Origin: Chloroflexota bacterium
GTDB lineage: Bacteria > Chloroflexota > Limnocylindria > Limnocylindrales > CSP1-4
DNA: 7,014 nt
Assembly: GCA_005881055.1 (NCBI GenBank)
Contig: VBHW01000100.1
Span: 1 to 7,014 of the forward strand
Direction of reading: 5' to 3'
Part shown: positions 6,746 to 7,014 of the stretch, one piece after another
Numbering within the stretch: position 1 is the first letter of the stretch
How the letters are laid out: every line of letters begins with the position of its first letter
Position numbers and translations under genes: made by a program
Notes under the pieces: generated by a model
Told to the model about the DNA's origin: nothing
The model's input: the letters and a program-made list of their open reading frames with translations, nothing else
The model's database searches: none

Positions 6746-7014
6746 GTGGTGGACCTGGCCATCCGGATCGTCATCAACGCCATCGCTCTCGTCGTCGCCG
6801 CTAAGCTCATCCCGGACATCCACCTGAAGATCGGCCCCGTCGGCGTCGAGTGGCTGAAGATCGCCGCGATCGCCCTCGTCTTCGCCCTCGTGAACTCGTA
6901 CATCAAGCCGATCGTCAAGGTGCTCTCGTTCCCGATCACCGTGCTGACCCTCGGGCTCGTGTCGTTCATCATCAACGCGGCGCTGTTCCTGCTGGTCGCC
7001 TGGGTCGCGGACCT
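6746..7014 (+). CDS. Phage_holin_4_2 (DUF360) family membrane protein, 3' partial
   Basis: The first 89 codons of a small integral membrane protein that runs off the window edge. Family members are usually about 110-130 residues, so perhaps a quarter is missing. Three hydrophobic segments are visible: residues about 4-22 (LAIRIVINAIALVVAAKLI), 36-49 (WLKIAAIALVFALV) and 62-86 (FPITVLTLGLVSFIINAALF and onward). The family signature NSYIKPIVKVLSFPITVLTLGL (residues 50-71) is well preserved. The Pfam name comes from resemblance to phage holins, but chromosomal copies are widespread in bacteria and their role is unknown; lysis activity should not be assumed. It has no phage genes beside it and is divergent from the DUF885 gene. 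Confidence 0.85.
   Translation, partial: MVDLAIRIVINAIALVVAAKLIPDIHLKIGPVGVEWLKIAAIALVFALVNSYIKPIVKVLSFPITVLTLGLVSFIINAALFLLVAWVAD

Noticed and set aside
6746..7014. Prophage remnant suggested by the holin-like gene
   Set aside because: The Phage_holin_4_2 family is common on ordinary chromosomes. No other phage gene, integrase or attachment site is visible here.
1..7014. CRISPR array, tRNA, rRNA, transposase or defence-type operon
   Set aside because: No regularly spaced repeats, cloverleaf, ribosomal RNA signature or matching protein motifs were seen on either strand.

Overview
The window is GC-rich (by eye about 70%), with third positions dominated by G and C and GTG used freely as a start codon. 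Together with the protein types, this fits a member of the Chloroflexota (for example a soil or freshwater Limnocylindria/Ellin6529-like lineage) or a high-GC actinobacterium. The placement is inferred from composition and remembered family resemblance, not from a search.

Layout: (1) 3-968 (+), a GntR-type winged-helix transcriptional regulator whose first residues lie upstream of the window. (2) 1003-4484 (+), a very large GH13 alpha-amylase-family gene beginning 34 bases after the regulator stop. Its reading frame breaks near 2083-2096, so as sequenced it is two fragments: an N-terminal helical region plus the first barrel strand, and a C-terminal piece carrying all GH13 catalytic residues. 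(3) 4485-4744, the space between two convergent genes. I see no gene in it, but it holds a strong 18-base inverted repeat (17/18) about 170 bases from end to end, with smaller hairpins nested inside. (4) 4745-6553 (-), a DUF885-family protein with the HEAVPGH motif, probably a cytoplasmic metal-dependent hydrolase. (5) 6554-6745, a divergent intergenic region with two short palindromes and the two start-proximal ribosome binding sites. (6) 6746 to the window end (+), the start of a small membrane protein of the Phage_holin_4_2 (DUF360) type, cut by the window edge.

The regulator and the glycosidase look like one transcription unit, so the regulator plausibly controls storage- or alpha-glucan metabolism. 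The DUF885 and holin-like genes are divergently transcribed and show no obvious link to it. I found no CRISPR array, tRNA, rRNA, transposase or defence-type operon. The region reads as ordinary chromosome. Its points of real interest are the frameshift in the glycosidase, the Pro in place of the usual His in that enzyme's fourth conserved region, and the nested inverted repeat between the convergent genes.
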